From: Streptomyces globosus
GTDB lineage: Bacteria; Actinomycetota; Actinomycetes; Streptomycetales; Streptomycetaceae
Direction of reading: 5' to 3'
Length of the DNA stretch: 64,000 bases
NCBI RefSeq assembly: GCF_003325375.1
Contig: NZ_CP030862.1
Location: 5,585,501-5,649,500, forward strand
How positions within the stretch are numbered: the first letter of the stretch is position 1; every line of letters starts with the position of its first letter. A model generated the notes under the pieces. That model was not told the DNA's origin, did not search any database, and saw only the letters and a program-made list of their open reading frames with translations. A program made the translations under genes and the position numbers. Below are positions 50,696 through 59,760 of the stretch, piece by piece.

Positions 50696-52614
50696 GCGGG
50701 CCCGGAGGACGGATGATGACGGGGCCCGGGCAGCGGTCCCTGGACTTCAAGGGCTCGGGGAAGCGGCTGCTGCGGCAGATCGCCTACGACCGGGTGAAGC
50801 TGTGGGGGATGGTCGCCGCCGTGTTCGGCAGCGTCGTCTGCACGGTGATCGGCCCGAAGATCCTCGGGCACGCGACGGACCTCGTCTTCGGGGGGATCGT
50901 CGGCCGGGAGATGCCGGCGGGCCTCACCAAGGAGCAGGCGCTCGACGCGATGCGCGCCCGCGGCGAGGACGGCACCGCCGACATGCTGTCGGGGACGGAC
51001 TTCACGCCGGGCGAGGGCATCGACTTCGGCGCGGTCGGCGTCGTCGCGGTGTGGGCGCTGGTGGTGTTCGTGCTGGCCGGGCTGCTGATGCTGGTCGCGA
51101 CGCGGCTGTCGAACCACATCATGAACGGCACCGTGTACCGGATGCGGGAGGAGCTGCAGGACAAGCTGTCGCGGCTGCCGCTGTCGTACTTCGACCGGCA
51201 GAAGCGGGGCGAGGTCCTCAGCCGGGCGACGAACGACATCGACAACATCGGGCAGACGCTCCAGCAGACGATGGGGCAGCTGCTGAACTCGCTGCTGACG
51301 ATCGTCGGCGTGCTCGCGATGATGGTCTGGATCTCGCCGCTGCTGGCGCTGGTCGCGCTGGTGACGATCCCGGTGTCGGTGGTCGTGGCGGCGAGGATCG
51401 GCAAGAAGTCGCAGCCGCAGTTCGTGGCCCAGTGGAAGTCGACCGGCTCGCTGAACGCGCACGTCGAGGAGATGTACTCGGGGCACGCGCTGGTGAAGGT
51501 CTTCGGCCGGCAGGAGGAGTCCGCGGCGGTCTTCGCCGAGCAGAACGAGGCGCTGTTCCGGGCCTCGTTCAAGGCGCAGCTGGTCAGCGGCATCATGCAG
51601 CCGGTGATGTTCTTCATCTCGAACATCAACTACGTGCTGGTGGCGGTGGTCGGCGGTCTGCGGGTGGCCTCGGGCAGCCTGTCGATCGGCGACGTGCAGG
51701 CGTTCATCCAGTACTCGCGGCAGTTCTCGATGCCGCTGACGCAGGTCGCGTCGATGGCGAACCTGGTGCAGTCGGGTGTCGCGTCGGCGGAGCGCGTGTA
51801 CGAGGTGCTGGACGCGGAGGAGCAGGAGCCGGACGTGGCGGTTCCGGAGCGTCCGCAGGAGGTCCGCGGCCGGGTCGTCCTGGAGAAGGTGTCCTTCCGG
51901 TACGAGCCGGACAGGCCGCTGATCGAGGACCTGTCGCTGGCGGTGGAGCCGGGCCAGACGGTCGCGATCGTCGGCCCCACCGGCGCCGGCAAGACGACGC
52001 TGGTGAACCTGCTGATGCGGTTCTACGAGGTCACCGGCGGCCGGATCGCCCTGGACGGGGCGGACATCGCGAAGATGGCCCGCGAGGACCTGCGCGGGGC
52101 CATCGGCATGGTGCTCCAGGACACCTGGCTGTTCGGCGGGACGATCGCGGAGAACATCGCGTACGGCGCCTCCCGGGAGGTCACGCGCGCCGAGATCGAG
52201 GAGGCCGCGCGGGCCGCACACGCCGACCGGTTCGTGCGCACCCTGCCGGACGGCTACGACACGGTGCTGGACGACGAGGGCTCGGGCGTCAGCGCCGGCG
52301 AGAAGCAGCTGATCACGATCGCGCGGGCGTTCCTGTCGGACCCGGTGATCCTGGTCCTCGACGAGGCGACGAGCTCGGTCGACACCCGTACGGAGGTGCT
52401 GATCCAGAAGGCGATGGCGCGGCTGGCGCACGGCCGCACCTCGTTCGTCATCGCGCACCGGCTCTCCACGATCCGGGACGCTGACGTGATCCTGGTGATG
52501 GAGAACGGCTCGATCGTCGAGCAGGGCGCGCACGAGGACCTGCTCGCGGCGGACGGCGCCTACGCGCGGCTGTACGCGGCGCAGTTCGCCCAGGCGGTGG
52601 CCGAAGTCGACTAG
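50692..52614 (+). CDS. ABC exporter half-transporter B (canonical Walker B)
   Basis: 640 residues with an extended N-terminus and a long periplasm-facing insert after helix 1 (about 60-105, MPAGLTKEQALDAMRARGED). Walker A GPTGAGKTT (about 427), a degenerate signature VSAGEKQL (about 533, Ala-Gly-Glu instead of Gly-Gly-Gln), and canonical Walker B ILVLDEATSSVD with the catalytic Glu. The site made with subunit A's SGGQ is the active one. Together they form a TM287/288-like exporter. Substrate unknown. Confidence 0.93.
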   Translation: MSGPGGRMMTGPGQRSLDFKGSGKRLLRQIAYDRVKLWGMVAAVFGSVVCTVIGPKILGHATDLVFGGIVGREMPAGLTKEQALDAMRARGEDGTADMLSGTDFTPGEGIDFGAVGVVAVWALVVFVLAGLLMLVATRLSNHIMNGTVYRMREELQDKLSRLPLSYFDRQKRGEVLSRATNDIDNIGQTLQQTMGQLLNSLLTIVGVLAMMVWISPLLALVALVTIPVSVVVAARIGKKSQPQFVAQWKSTGSLNAHVEEMYSGHALVKVFGRQEESAAVFAEQNEALFRASFKAQLVSGIMQPVMFFISNINYVLVAVVGGLRVASGSLSIGDVQAFIQYSRQFSMPLTQVASMANLVQSGVASAERVYEVLDAEEQEPDVAVPERPQEVRGRVVLEKVSFRYEPDRPLIEDLSLAVEPGQTVAIVGPTGAGKTTLVNLLMRFYEVTGGRIALDGADIAKMAREDLRGAIGMVLQDTWLFGGTIAENIAYGASREVTRAEIEEAARAAHADRFVRTLPDGYDTVLDDEGSGVSAGEKQLITIARAFLSDPVILVLDEATSSVDTRTEVLIQKAMARLAHGRTSFVIAHRLSTIRDADVILVMENGSIVEQGAHEDLLAADGAYARLYAAQFAQAVAEVD

Positions 52615-52634
52615 CGGCGGACGGCCGTTGAGGG

Positions 52635-52670
52635 GGCGGGGGGTGCACGCGGCTGCGTGCACCCCCCGCC
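52635..52670. terminator. 16-bp bidirectional hairpin, ABC operon / hrdA
   Basis: GGCGGGGGGTGCACGC (52635-52650) pairs perfectly with GCGTGCACCCCCCGCC (52655-52670) around GGCT, between convergent genes. Confidence 0.88.
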
Positions 52671-52674
52671 GCCG

Positions 52675-53778
52675 TCAGTCGAGGTAGCCGCGCAGCTGGT
52701 CGGCGAAGGCGTGGTCGCGGAGCTTGCAGAGGGTCTTGGACTCGATCTGCCGGATGCGCTCGCGGGTCACGCCGAAGATGCGCCCTATCTCCTCCAGGGT
52801 GCGCGGCCGCCCGTCGGCGAGGCCGTACCGCAGCTGGACGACCTTGCGTTCGCGTTCGCCGAGGGTCGACAGGACGGCTTCCAGGTGCTCGCGCAGCAGG
52901 AAGAACGCCGCGGACTCCATCGGCGAGGCGGCGTCGCCGTCCTCGATGAGGTCGCCGAGGGCGACGTCATCCTCCTCGCCGACCGGGGAGTGCAGGGACA
53001 CGGGCTCCTGGGCGAGCCGCAGCACCTCCACGACCCGCTCGGGCGTCAGCTCCAGGTGGACGGCGACCTCTTCGGCGGTGGGCTCGTATCCGCGCTCCTG
53101 GAGCATGCGCCGCTGCACGCGGACTACGCGGTTGATCAGCTCCACGACGTGGACGGGCACGCGGATGGTGCGCGCCTGGTCGGCGAGGGCGCGCGACATG
53201 GCCTGCCGGATCCACCACGTGGCGTAGGTGGAGAACTTGTAGCCGCGGGTGTAGTCGAACTTCTCAACGGCCCGGATCAGGCCGAGGTTCCCCTCCTGGA
53301 CGAGGTCGAGCATGGTGAGGCCGCGGCCGACGTAGCGCTTGGCGACGGAGACGACGAGCCTCAGGTTCGACTCGATGAGGCGGCGCTTGGCCATGCGCCC
53401 CATGACGACGAGCTTGTCCAGGTCGAGGGCGAGCCTCAGGTCGAGGCCGGGGTCGCCGGCGAGCTTCTCCTCGGCGAACAGGCCGGCTTCGACACGCCGG
53501 GCGAGCTCGACCTCCTCGGCGGCGGTGAGCAGCGGGATCCTGCCGATCTCGCGGAGGTACTGGCGGAACAGGTCCGCGGAGGGCCCGGTCGCGGCGCTCT
53601 CGGCGCGCCGCTGGTCCGGGACGTGCTCGAGGGGTTCCGGCGCCTCGGGCTCTTCGCCGGCGTCCTCGAACCCGGTGCCGGGCCCGGCTGCCGGCTCCTT
53701 GTCGGGCTCCTCGGCCGCGGGGGCCCCGGTCTCTCCGGCGGGCGGGCTCGCGTTGACGGTCGGGATCCGGGTCTGCAC
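52675..53778 (-). CDS. hrdA: Primary-like sigma factor HrdA
   Basis: 367 residues. Group 2 sigma-70 with regions 1.2 (DLFRQYLREIGRIPLLT), 2 (RLIESNLRLVVSVAKRY, DLVQEGNLGLIRAVEKFDYTRGYKFSTYATWWIRQAM), 3 (VELINRVVRVQRRM) and 4 (RTLEEIGRIFGVTRERIRQIESKTLCKLRDH). The short acidic N-terminus lacks the long region 1.1 of HrdB. Convergent with the ABC pair, as expected for hrdA. GTG 53778 is preceded by CTGGAGG about 10 nt upstream. Non-essential sigma factor for a subset of promoters; the target set is not known from this sequence. Confidence 0.9.
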   Translation of the reverse strand: MQTRIPTVNASPPAGETGAPAAEEPDKEPAAGPGTGFEDAGEEPEAPEPLEHVPDQRRAESAATGPSADLFRQYLREIGRIPLLTAAEEVELARRVEAGLFAEEKLAGDPGLDLRLALDLDKLVVMGRMAKRRLIESNLRLVVSVAKRYVGRGLTMLDLVQEGNLGLIRAVEKFDYTRGYKFSTYATWWIRQAMSRALADQARTIRVPVHVVELINRVVRVQRRMLQERGYEPTAEEVAVHLELTPERVVEVLRLAQEPVSLHSPVGEEDDVALGDLIEDGDAASPMESAAFFLLREHLEAVLSTLGERERKVVQLRYGLADGRPRTLEEIGRIFGVTRERIRQIESKTLCKLRDHAFADQLRGYLD

Positions 53779-53997
53779 GGGGGCGACCTCCAGGGCTCCG
53801 AGGACGGTGGCACCGCACCTCAGTGTGGAGTACGGCACACGGCCGCCACGAGGGGCGTGCGGGCACTTTCTGAGTCCGGTGCGTGACCGGATGGTTACCC
53901 GCTGCGGGGAACGCCGATGCGGATCGGACTGATGTCCGACGGATCGCCCGTCGGCCCCGGCACCTCCCGGGCCCCGCGGCTGCCCGCGGCGCCGGTG

Positions 53998-56076
53998 TCA
54001 GCCGAGCGGCTCGACGCGGACCGCGCACACCTTGAACTCGGGCATCCGGGAGGTCGGGTCGAGCGCCGGATTGGTCAGCGTGTTGGCGCGCCCCTCCCCC
54101 GGCCAGTGGAACGGCATGAAGACCGTGTCGGCGCGGATGGAGTCCGTGATGCGGGCGGGGGCGACGGCCCTGCCCCGGCGGGAGGTGACGGCGAGCGGGG
54201 TGCCCTCGACGGCGCCCAGGCGGGCCGCGAGCCGCGGGTGCAGTTCCACGAACGGGCCGGGGGCTGCGGCGTTCAGCTCGTCGACGCGGCGGGTCTGCGC
54301 CCCGGACTGGTACTGGGCGACGACACGGCCGGTGGTCAGCAGGATCGGGTAGTCGGCGTCGGGGAGTTCGGCCGCGTCCCGGTGGGAGACGGGGGCGAAG
54401 CGGGCGCGCCCGTCCTCGGTGGCGAACCGGTCGAGGAACAGCCGTGGCTGCCCGGCGGAGCCCTGCGGGCAGGGCCAGAAGACGCCCTGTTCGGCCTCGA
54501 TGCGGGCGTAGGTGATGCCGGAGTAGTCGGCGGGCCCGCCGGCGGAGGCCCGCCGCAGCTCCTCGAAGACCTCCTCGGCGGCCGTGGGGAAGCCCTTCTC
54601 GACGCCGAGGCGGGCGGCGAGGCCGTGCAGCACCTCCAGGTCGCTGCGCACGCCCGGCGGCGCGGTCAGGGCGCGGCGGCGCAGCAGGACGCGGCCTTCG
54701 AGGTTGGTGGTGGTGCCGGTCTCCTCGGCCCACTGGGTGACGGGCAGGACGACGTCGGCGAGGGCGGCCGTCTCGGAGAGGACGACGTCCGCGACGGCGA
54801 GGAAGTCCAGGGAGCGGATGCGGTCCTCGACGTGGGCGGCGCGGGGCGCGGAGACGACCGGGTTGGAGCCCATGAGGAGCAGGGCCCGGACGTCGGTGCC
54901 GAGCGCGTCGAGGAGTTCGTAGGCGCTGCGGCCCGGACCGGGCAGGGAGTCCGGGTCGACGCCCCACACGGACGCGACGTGGGCGCGGGCCGCCGGGTCG
55001 GTCAGCTTGCGGTAGCCGGGGAGCTGGTCGGCCTTCTGGCCGTGCTCGCGGCCGCCCTGGCCGTTGCCCTGGCCGGTGAGGCAGCCGTAGCCGGAGTGGG
55101 GGCGGCCGGCCCGGCCGGTGGCCAGGCACAGGTTGATCCAGGCGCCGACGGTGTCGGTCCCCTTCGACTGCTGCTCGGGGCCGCGGGCGGTGAGGACCAT
55201 CGCCGAGGACGGGGCGCAGAACAGGGACACCGCCTCGCGGAGCTTCGGCACGGGGACGCCGGTGATCCGCTCCACCAGCTCCGGCCAGTGCGCCATGGCC
55301 GCGGCCCGCGCCTCCTCCCAGCCGGTGGTGCGCTCCGCGATGAACGCGTCGTCGGTGCGGCCTTCGGCGACGACCAGGTGCAGCAGGCCGAGCGCGAGGG
55401 CGAGGTCGGTGCCGGGGCGGGGGGCCAGGTGCAGGTCGGCCTGTTCGGCGGTGCGGGTGCGGCGCGGGTCGACGACGATCAGGGTGCCGCCGTTGGCCTT
55501 GAGCTCGGTGAAGTAGCGCAGGGCCGGCGGCATGGTCTCGGCCGGGTTGGAGCCGACGAGGATCACGCAGCCGGTGCGCGGGATGTCCTCCAGCGGGAAC
55601 GGCAGCCCCCGGTCCAGCCCGAAGGCCCGCTGGTGGGCGGCCGCGGCCGAGGACATGCAGAACCGGCCGTTGTAGTCGATCTGCGAGGTGCGCAGGGCAA
55701 TGCGGGCGAACTTGCCGAGCGCGTACGCCTTCTCGTTGGTGAGCCCGCCCCCGCCGAACACGCCGACGGCGTCGGGCCCGTGTGCGTCCCGGGTCCGGGC
55801 GAGGCCGGCGGCGACGGCGTCGAGGGCCTCCTCCCAGGTGGCCGGCTCCAGCTGCCCGGCGCGGGAGCGGACGAGCGGCTCGGTCAGGCGGACCCGGGAG
55901 GAGAGCACGGCGGGCGCGGTGCGGCCCTTGCCGCACAGGGCGCCCCGGTTGACGGGGAACTCCGCCCGTTCCTCCACCGCCGCCCCCGCCCCGTCCGGCG
56001 CGGGGCGCAGGTTCATCCCGCACTGGAGGGCGCAGTAGGGGCAGTGCGTGGCGGTGGCGGCGTCGGGCGTGTGCAT
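53998..56076 (-). CDS. nasC: Assimilatory nitrate reductase, molybdopterin type
   Basis: 692 residues. The [4Fe-4S] ligands Cys12, Cys15, Cys19 and Cys48 (CPYCALQC, then GALCGKG) are followed by bis-MGD-binding domains: IDYNGRFCMSSAAAAHQRAFG with the molybdenum-region cysteine, VGSNPAETMPPALRY, LLLMGSNPVVSAP and TTGRVVAQYQSG near the end. It reduces nitrate to nitrite in the cytoplasm. ATG 56076 lies 6 nt after CAGGCT on the minus strand. No nitrite reductase is in view, but a chelatase for siroheme lies 1.4 kb away. Confidence 0.9.
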   Translation of the reverse strand: MHTPDAATATHCPYCALQCGMNLRPAPDGAGAAVEERAEFPVNRGALCGKGRTAPAVLSSRVRLTEPLVRSRAGQLEPATWEEALDAVAAGLARTRDAHGPDAVGVFGGGGLTNEKAYALGKFARIALRTSQIDYNGRFCMSSAAAAHQRAFGLDRGLPFPLEDIPRTGCVILVGSNPAETMPPALRYFTELKANGGTLIVVDPRRTRTAEQADLHLAPRPGTDLALALGLLHLVVAEGRTDDAFIAERTTGWEEARAAAMAHWPELVERITGVPVPKLREAVSLFCAPSSAMVLTARGPEQQSKGTDTVGAWINLCLATGRAGRPHSGYGCLTGQGNGQGGREHGQKADQLPGYRKLTDPAARAHVASVWGVDPDSLPGPGRSAYELLDALGTDVRALLLMGSNPVVSAPRAAHVEDRIRSLDFLAVADVVLSETAALADVVLPVTQWAEETGTTTNLEGRVLLRRRALTAPPGVRSDLEVLHGLAARLGVEKGFPTAAEEVFEELRRASAGGPADYSGITYARIEAEQGVFWPCPQGSAGQPRLFLDRFATEDGRARFAPVSHRDAAELPDADYPILLTTGRVVAQYQSGAQTRRVDELNAAAPGPFVELHPRLAARLGAVEGTPLAVTSRRGRAVAPARITDSIRADTVFMPFHWPGEGRANTLTNPALDPTSRMPEFKVCAVRVEPLG

Positions 56077-56121
56077 ACGGCCAGCCTGCGCCGTCGGTGT
56101 TACACGGGCCGCCGCCTCCGG

Positions 56122-56232
56122 TTACACCTCCCGTACGGGCGCCTCAGCGCCCCGCCCGCCCCCCGGTGAGGCGATGCCCCCGGCCCCGCCGGTGACGACC
56201 ACGGCCTTGCCGCCGAGATCCACCACAGCCAC
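56122..56232 (-). pseudogene. N-terminal fragment of a short-chain dehydrogenase
   Basis: GTG 56232 starts a 36-residue frame with LGGKAVVVTGGAGGIA, the SDR cofactor loop TGxxxGIG, behind a GGGGAGAGC ribosome site. It then runs into low-complexity Gly/Arg and stops. The remaining 200-plus residues of an SDR are missing, so this is best read as a truncated remnant. Confidence 0.6.
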
Positions 56233-56313
56233 GCTCTCCCCCTGCCCTCCCCGGCGGCCGGCCGCTCCGGCGACGTGCGCTCCCGCCGGGTCGGCCGGGC
56301 CCGGAGCGCCGCG

Positions 56314-57051
56314 TCAGTGGCGCAGAGCCCCCAGGGCCTGCGACACCCCGTGCTCCCTCGGGCCCAGGAAGCGCGGCGCCGGCTGCAACGCCGCGTCCAG
56401 GGCTGCCTTGCCCGCCGCGAACACCTCGCGCGCGCCGCCGTAGTACCAGGTGAGGTCGTGCTCGTCGGGCACGCCGACCCCGTACGACTCGACACCCGCC
56501 GCCTCGCACAGGGCGACGGCCCTGCGTATGTGGAAGCCCTGGCTGATCAGCACGGCCCGCTCCACCCCGAATATCCTCCGGGCCCGTACGCACGAGTCCC
56601 ACGTGTCGAACCCGGCGTAGTCGCTGACGATCCGCTCCTCCGGCACCCCGTGCGCCGTCAGGTACGTGCGCATCGCGCTCGGCTCGTCGTACTCGGTGCG
56701 GCTGTTGTCCCCGGTGACGAGGACAACCCTGACCTTCCCGGTCCGGTACAGCTCGGCCGCCGCGTCGAGCCGGCGGGCCAGGTACGGGGTGGGCCGGCCG
56801 TTCCACAGCCCCGCCCCGAACACGACCGCGACGTCGGCCGAAGGGCTGTCCGCCGTGCCGTGCAGCCGGTCCGCGGCCACCGCGTGCGTCCACGCCGAGG
56901 GCAGGAGCGCCAGGACACAGCCCGCCATCACCGCCTGCACGGCCCGCCGCCGCCCCCGCACCCCGCGCGGCAGCCCCGCCCGCAGGCGCGCGGCAGCACC
57001 TGCCGCCCGCGCCGCCGCCCACCTGCCGATCCGACGCGCGACCCTTCCCAT
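56314..57051 (-). CDS. SanA/YdcF (DUF218) envelope protein
   Basis: About 245 residues. A basic N-terminus and one membrane helix (VQAVMAGCVLALLPSAWTHA, about 39-58) precede the DUF218 domain: VAVVFGAGLWNGRPTPYLARRL, LVTGDNSRTEYDEPSAMR, VSDYAGFDTWDSCVRAR and VLISQGFHIRRAV. SanA influences vancomycin sensitivity and envelope permeability in enterobacteria; here it is likely a peptidoglycan- or envelope-linked factor. ATG 57051 is chosen; ATG 57105 is also possible. The upstream DNA is strongly C-rich on the plus strand. Confidence 0.83.
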   Translation of the reverse strand: MGRVARRIGRWAAARAAGAAARLRAGLPRGVRGRRRAVQAVMAGCVLALLPSAWTHAVAADRLHGTADSPSADVAVVFGAGLWNGRPTPYLARRLDAAAELYRTGKVRVVLVTGDNSRTEYDEPSAMRTYLTAHGVPEERIVSDYAGFDTWDSCVRARRIFGVERAVLISQGFHIRRAVALCEAAGVESYGVGVPDEHDLTWYYGGAREVFAAGKAALDAALQPAPRFLGPREHGVSQALGALRH

Positions 57052-57307
57052 GCCCCTGCCCCAGCCCTTCGTCCTGCCCGTTCCACTGCCCTCGGCCGTT
57101 TCCATGGCCCTGCCCCTCCCGATGCCCGCACCCACAACCCTGCCCCTTCCCATCCCGCCCCGACCCGCCCCGCCCTGCCCTGCCCTGCGCTGTCCCGGCC
57201 TGCCCCGGCCTGCCCCGGCCCTGCCGCCCTGGTGGAGCCGCGGACCGCGCGCCGTTCGCACGGATTGACGAACCGGCCCGGCGCCCGAGTTCCACCCACC
57301 CCCTCTT
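57052..57307 (-). repeat. C-rich, low-complexity upstream region with 10-nt tandem repeats
   Basis: The plus strand is dominated by CCCTG and CCCC units; TGCCCCGGCC is repeated three times in tandem (57191-57220, first copy with one change). The minus strand therefore has many GGG/GGGG runs, able to form G-quadruplexes, directly upstream of the sanA-like gene. Frames through it encode only Gly/Arg-rich sequence. Confidence 0.6.
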
Positions 57308-57331
57308 TCACTCGTACGAATGACCGAGTGA
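57308..57331. promoter_or_regulatory. TCACTCG-N10-CGAGTGA inverted repeat
   Basis: Perfect 7-bp arms (57308-57314 and 57325-57331) around TACGAATGAC. It lies between the divergent sanA-like and CbiX-like genes. Operator-like spacing; the regulator is unknown. Confidence 0.45.
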
Positions 57332-57492
57332 GTTCCCTTGAAAGCCCCCGTCACGACGGCGCAACGCCGGCGCAACCTGCACCCCCCAGGATCGGAGGCA
57401 CGACGGACCCGGCGGACCGGTGCATTCCCTCCGGGTCCCCTCACGCCCGCTCCCCCGCCCCCCGCCGCGGGCCCGGCCCCACGGAGCCACGC

Positions 57493-58224
57493 ATGCAGCC
57501 CACCCTCGTCGCCGTCGCCCACGGCAGCCGCGACCCGCGCGCCCTCCCCGCCGTGCAGGCCCTCCTCGCCCGCGTCCGCGAACTGCGCCCCGGCCTCGAC
57601 GTCCGCCTCGGCCACGTCGAGCTGAACCGGCCCCTCCTCCCCGACACGCTGCGCCACACCGCCGGCCCGGCCGTCCTCGTGCCCCTGCTCCTCAGCCGCG
57701 GCCACCACGTCAAACGCGATCTCCCGGAGGCGGCCGCCGGCCATGCCGACGCCCGCGTGGCCGCCCCGCTCGGCCCGCACCCGCTGCTCGTCGAGGCCCT
57801 GTACGACCGCCTCCACGAGGCCGGCTGGCATCCGGCCCGCCACACCGCGGCCGTCCTCGCCGCCGCCGGATCCCGCGACCCGGACGCCGCGGCCGACACG
57901 CGCCGCACCGCCGCCCTGCTCTCCGAGCGCCTCGGCGGCGTCCCCGTCCTCCCGGCCTACGCCTCCGCCGCCCCGCCCGCGGTCGCCGACGCGGTCCGTG
58001 CGCTCACCGCCCGCGGCCACCGCCGGATCGCCGTGGCCTCGTACTTCACCGCGCCCGGCCGGTTCGCCGCGCAGAGCGCCGCCGCCGCGACCGGCCCCGC
58101 CGCAGCCCCGCTCGGCGACCACCCCGCCCTGGCCCGCCTGGTACTCCGGCGCTACGACGAGGCGCTCGCCCTGCCGCGGCCGCGGACCGCGCCGGCGCCG
58201 CTCCTGGTGCCGGCCTCCGCATGA
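57493..58224 (+). CDS. CbiX-family sirohydrochlorin chelatase-like protein
   Basis: 243 residues with two CbiX halves. The first is intact: VAHGSRDPRALPAVQALL (His10) and VPLLLSRGHHVKRDLPEA with the metal-site His. The second (about 125-230: LAAAGSRDPDAAADT and VASYFTAPGRFAAQS) has lost both histidines, so only one active site remains. CbiX inserts iron or cobalt into sirohydrochlorin, giving siroheme or a B12 precursor. Near nasC, siroheme for nitrite reductase is the likely product. ATG 57493. Confidence 0.87.
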   Translation: MQPTLVAVAHGSRDPRALPAVQALLARVRELRPGLDVRLGHVELNRPLLPDTLRHTAGPAVLVPLLLSRGHHVKRDLPEAAAGHADARVAAPLGPHPLLVEALYDRLHEAGWHPARHTAAVLAAAGSRDPDAAADTRRTAALLSERLGGVPVLPAYASAAPPAVADAVRALTARGHRRIAVASYFTAPGRFAAQSAAAATGPAAAPLGDHPALARLVLRRYDEALALPRPRTAPAPLLVPASA

Positions 58225-58278
58225 GGGACTCGGGTGCGGATTGCTCCGATTGTCGGTGTCTCCGGTTAACGTCTCAGC

Positions 58279-59667
58279 ATGGAAGGCATGGCAGGCACCG
58301 CACCCGTCCGTCCGCGCGGCTCCGGCGAGCCGCAGAACACCCCCGGCCCGCAGGATCCACCCGCCCGCAGCGAACCGGCCCCGCCCTACGTCCCGGCCGA
58401 CACCGAGCGCTGGGTCCCGGAGCCCGACAAGCGCCCCGGCCGGACCGCCTTCCAGCGCGACCGGGCCCGCGTCCTGCACTCCGCCGCACTGCGCCGCCTC
58501 GCCGGGAAGACCCAGGTCGTCACCCCGGGCAGCCGCTCGTACGACTGGGACGCCAGCCCCCGCACCCGCCTGACGCACTCGCTGGAGTGCGCCCAGGTGG
58601 GCCGCGAGCTCGGCGCGGCGCTCGGCTGCGACCCGGACCTCGTCGAGGCGGCCTGCCTCTCCCACGACATGGGCCACCCGCCGTTCGGGCACAACGGCGA
58701 GGAGGCCCTCAACGAGTTCGCCGCGGACTGCGGCGGCTTCGAGGGCAACGCCCAGTCGCTGCGCCTGCTGACCCGGCTGGAGCCCAAGCGGTTCACCGCC
58801 GACCGGGAGACCGGCGCCCCCGTCAGCGTCGGGCTCAACCTCACCCGGGCCAGCCTTGACGCGGCGACCAAGTACCCGTGGCCGCGCGGCGGCCACCCCG
58901 CCGATCCCGGCTCGGTGAAGTTCGGGGCGTACGAGGACGACCTGCCTGTCTTCGAGTGGCTGCGGCGCGGCGCCCCCGCCGACCGCAAGTGCTTCGAGGC
59001 ACAGGTCATGGACTGGTCCGACGACGTCGCCTACTCCGTCCACGACTTCGAGGACGGCCTGCACGCCGGGCACGTCGACCCCAACCTCCTCTTCGCCGAA
59101 CCCGAGCGCTCGGCGATCGCCCGGGTCGCCATCGGCCGGTACGTGCCCGCCGACACGGACCCGCAGGAGCTGCTGGAGTCGCTGGACCGGCTGATGGAAC
59201 AGGAGTGGTGGCCGCACGGCTACGACGGCTCGGCTGTCGCCCAGGCCCGCCTGAAGGACGCCACGAGCCAGCTGATCGGCCGGTTCTGCCTGGCCGCCGA
59301 GGGCGCGACAAGGAAGGCGTACGGCTCCGGCCGGCTGACCCGGTACGCGGCCGAGCTGGTCGTCCCCCGCGAGGCCCGCACCGAGTGCGCGGTCCTCAAA
59401 TCGGTCGCCGACCTGTACGTGATGCAGCGCGCCGAGCAGGAGCGGCTGCGGGCCGAGCAGCGCATCGTCCTGGCCGAACTCGCCGAGGCCCTGCTGGCCC
59501 GTGCGCCCGACGGGCTGGATCCGCAGTTCCGGGCGATCTTCGACACCGCCGCGGACGACCGGGGGCGCAAACGCGCGGTCATCGACCAGATCGCCTCCCT
59601 GACCGACGCATCCGCGCGCTCCCTGCACGCCAGGCTCACCCGGCGCACGCGCCGCACTGCGGGGTGA
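58279..59667 (+). CDS. dgt: Deoxyguanosinetriphosphate triphosphohydrolase-like HD protein
   Basis: 462 residues. The HD metal site is present: RLTHSLECAQV (His100), SHDMGHPPFGHNG (His129-Asp130), and the downstream Asp in QVMDWSDDVAYSVHDFEDG. YDWDASPRTR and RARVLHSAALRRLAGKTQV are dGTPase-family features. It cleaves dNTPs to nucleoside and triphosphate. The Pro-rich N-terminus is about 45 residues long. TAACGT (58267-58272) lies 6 nt before ATG 58279. It is followed by the reductase and dnaG, a common actinobacterial order. Confidence 0.93.
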   Translation: MEGMAGTAPVRPRGSGEPQNTPGPQDPPARSEPAPPYVPADTERWVPEPDKRPGRTAFQRDRARVLHSAALRRLAGKTQVVTPGSRSYDWDASPRTRLTHSLECAQVGRELGAALGCDPDLVEAACLSHDMGHPPFGHNGEEALNEFAADCGGFEGNAQSLRLLTRLEPKRFTADRETGAPVSVGLNLTRASLDAATKYPWPRGGHPADPGSVKFGAYEDDLPVFEWLRRGAPADRKCFEAQVMDWSDDVAYSVHDFEDGLHAGHVDPNLLFAEPERSAIARVAIGRYVPADTDPQELLESLDRLMEQEWWPHGYDGSAVAQARLKDATSQLIGRFCLAAEGATRKAYGSGRLTRYAAELVVPREARTECAVLKSVADLYVMQRAEQERLRAEQRIVLAELAEALLARAPDGLDPQFRAIFDTAADDRGRKRAVIDQIASLTDASARSLHARLTRRTRRTAG

Positions 59668-59760
59668 TCCGATCGGGCCACTCCCCCTTCACGCGGCCCG
59701 CTCGGTGCGGGACCCTCGCAGGTGCTCGCAAGTGGCGCTGAGGTTATGAGGAGGCATCAG

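Noticed and set aside
57191..57220. Tandem 10-nt repeats as a CRISPR array
   Set aside because: Units are short and contiguous with no spacers.
56314..59628. 1104-codon minus-strand frame
   Set aside because: Only its 3' end is real (SanA-like). The rest is antisense to dgt and cbiX and lacks a start context.
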